Source: Arachnia propionica
Lineage (GTDB): Bacteria > Actinomycetota > Actinomycetes > Propionibacteriales > Propionibacteriaceae
Assembly (NCBI RefSeq): GCF_037055325.1
Contig: NZ_CP146373.1
Span: 744,001 to 808,000, forward strand
Direction of reading: 5' to 3'
DNA: 64,000 nucleotides
The notes beneath the pieces were generated by a model. The model worked only from the letters and a program-made list of their open reading frames with translations, had not been told where the DNA came from and searched no databases. Each line of letters opens with the position of its first letter. The stretch's first letter is position 1. This document shows, piece by piece, positions 63,044 through 64,000 of this stretch. The position numbers and the translations under genes were made by a program.

Positions 63044-63940
63044 ATGCCGCTGACCCGCCGTCATCTGTTTGCAGGACTGGGAGCTTTGGCATTCACTGCC
63101 TGCGCTCCGGGACCGGTGGTGGATAACCTTCCCACCCTCTCCCCCAAACCGACCCAGAACCCGGGCGTGTCGACACTCTCCTCGGCCGTGACGGAACTGT
63201 CCAGGGCGGTCTCCCTGCAGTCCGATCCGTGGCGCGCCGCCGCCCTGACACAGACTTCCGCCTGGCAGGGACGCCTACTGGCAAGCGATCCTCTCGTCGG
63301 CGGTGAGCCCGTTTTCCCGGAAGCCTCTCCCTCTCCTTCCGCCTCGCAGAGCAGCGATCCGAGAGCCGATCTCGCAGCCGCTACTCAGCTGGTGATGGAT
63401 GCCGCCACGAAAGCACTCGGAGAGGCACAGGGCCAGCCCATGAGGTTGTTTCATCTCTCGGTCCTCCTGGCGGCAAAAGGCCTGACGAATCCAGATGCAC
63501 TTCCCGGCGAGACCACGAGCGAACCGTACCAGTACCAGGACATCCCGGATAAGACTGCGCTCGGTACCGCGCTCACCCATGTATGGGCGCTGTTGCAGGC
63601 ACTCGAGAAGGGGCTGGGCATCACCTCGTCGAAAGATTCCCAGCATGATGTCCTGCTGGCACGGCACACCGAGCTGAAGGACCTCCGGGACCGGTTGATA
63701 GCGGCGCTGGGAACCGATCGCCCCCGCCAGGATGGCCACTACGAACTGCCTGCCATCACCGACGCTGCGTCTCTCCAGAATGCGCAGACGGAATTGGAAC
63801 TGAAACTGCTGGATGGCCTCGCAGGAGCGGTGTCCGCGACCGGAGAGAAGGACTGGCTGAACGAGGCCCTGGCCCAGGTACCCCGCATCCAAGCATTGGG
63901 CGGAAAGCTTCCTGCCTGGCCTGGCTGGGTGAACTCTTGA
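63044..63940 (+). CDS. Tat-exported lipoprotein with ferritin-like (DUF4439-like) domain
   Basis: A 298-residue protein. The start MPLTRRHLFAGLGALAFTAC combines a twin-arginine motif with a lipobox (FTAC), so it is probably exported folded and lipid-anchored at Cys20. A Pro/Thr/Ser linker precedes the rest. The C-terminal 140 residues (TALGTALTHVWALLQALEKGLGI, LKDLRDRLIAAL, YELPAITDAASLQNAQTELELKLLDGLAGAV) are helical and fit a ferritin-like DUF4439 domain; its partner and role are unknown. ATG 63023 is an alternative start. It is divergent from rimP. Confidence 0.75.
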   Translation: MPLTRRHLFAGLGALAFTACAPGPVVDNLPTLSPKPTQNPGVSTLSSAVTELSRAVSLQSDPWRAAALTQTSAWQGRLLASDPLVGGEPVFPEASPSPSASQSSDPRADLAAATQLVMDAATKALGEAQGQPMRLFHLSVLLAAKGLTNPDALPGETTSEPYQYQDIPDKTALGTALTHVWALLQALEKGLGITSSKDSQHDVLLARHTELKDLRDRLIAALGTDRPRQDGHYELPAITDAASLQNAQTELELKLLDGLAGAVSATGEKDWLNEALAQVPRIQALGGKLPAWPGWVNS

Positions 63941-63952
63941 GCCGGAGCGCGT

Positions 63953-64000
63953 TCAGCCTCCTACGAGCTCCCGAACCGTGGCGACAACGTCGGCCACCGG
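63953..64000 (-). CDS. C-terminal tail of an unidentified gene (partial)
   Basis: The last 15 residues (PVADVVATVRELVGG) and a TGA at 63955-63953 read open to the right edge. They are too short to assign a family. The end lies 12 bases from the convergent lipoprotein gene stop. Confidence 0.4.
   Translation of the reverse strand, partial: PVADVVATVRELVGG

Overview
The window is a stretch of high-GC actinobacterial chromosome. Its housekeeping backbone follows the order seen in many actinobacteria: tig; dprA-comM-yraN-DUF2469-rnhB-lepB-rplS; trmD-rimM-khpA-rpsP; ffh; ftsY-smc-mutM-rnc-rpmF-DUF177; coaD-rsmD-recG-rpmB; rnj-dapB-pnp-rpsO-ribF; truB-rbfA-infB-rnpM-nusA-rimP. The accessory genes (lactate permease with LutABC, a membrane-bound succinate dehydrogenase/fumarate reductase, riboswitch-controlled corrinoid uptake) fit a member of the Propionibacteriaceae, possibly Arachnia-like. 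That placement is inferred from gene content and order only.

Layout. 1-2.3 kb: C-terminally truncated tig, tRNA-Gly, a YciI protein, a small holin-like membrane protein, tRNA-Pro. 2.3-4.3 kb: a gene-poor stretch and a secreted DUF4874/DUF4832 protein. 4.3-9.6 kb (minus strand): the dprA to rplS cluster with many 4-bp overlaps. 9.8-13.4 kb: sdhCAB, sitting inside what is usually one rpsP-rimM-trmD-rplS cluster. 13.5-15.4 kb: trmD, rimM, khpA, rpsP. 15.6-18.3 kb: a zincin-like protein, an S49 peptidase, an amidohydrolase. 18.3-24.6 kb: ffh and ftsY enclosing a two-component locus. 24.7-31.1 kb: smc, gtrA-like gene, mutM, rnc, rpmF, DUF177. 31.3-34.9 kb: a MarR regulator, two ArsA-like ATPases separated by a small protein, and an ABC ATPase pseudogene. 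35.0-45.5 kb: coaD to ribF. 45.6-50.4 kb: L-lactate operon. 50.5-55.3 kb: corrinoid uptake operon behind a cobalamin riboswitch. 55.4-56.1 kb: GntR/FCD regulator. 56.1-63.0 kb: truB to rimP, interrupted by an opposite-strand secreted-protein gene. 63.0-64 kb: a Tat-type lipoprotein and the tail of an unidentified gene.

How parts fit together. The lactate operon (permease, LutA, LutB, LutC) has a promoter whose -10 element is overlapped by an 11-bp palindrome matching the LldR operator pattern TNGTNNNACNA; the FCD-type GntR gene about 5 kb away is a candidate repressor. The corrinoid operon runs riboswitch - permease - two tandem paralogous binding lipoproteins - ATPase - SAM methyltransferase, the last two coupled by overlaps.

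Most interesting candidate system: between ffh and ftsY a minus-strand pair encodes a 67-residue secreted peptide with a Cys-bracketed aromatic C-terminus and a 775-residue histidine kinase built from two kinase modules. The first module has lost the phospho-accepting His and the N-box Asn; the second is intact. A NarL-type response regulator is divergent from them. This looks like a peptide-linked signalling module. A second candidate is the MarR/ArsA/small protein/ArsA operon, whose ATPases carry HSP20-like C-terminal domains.
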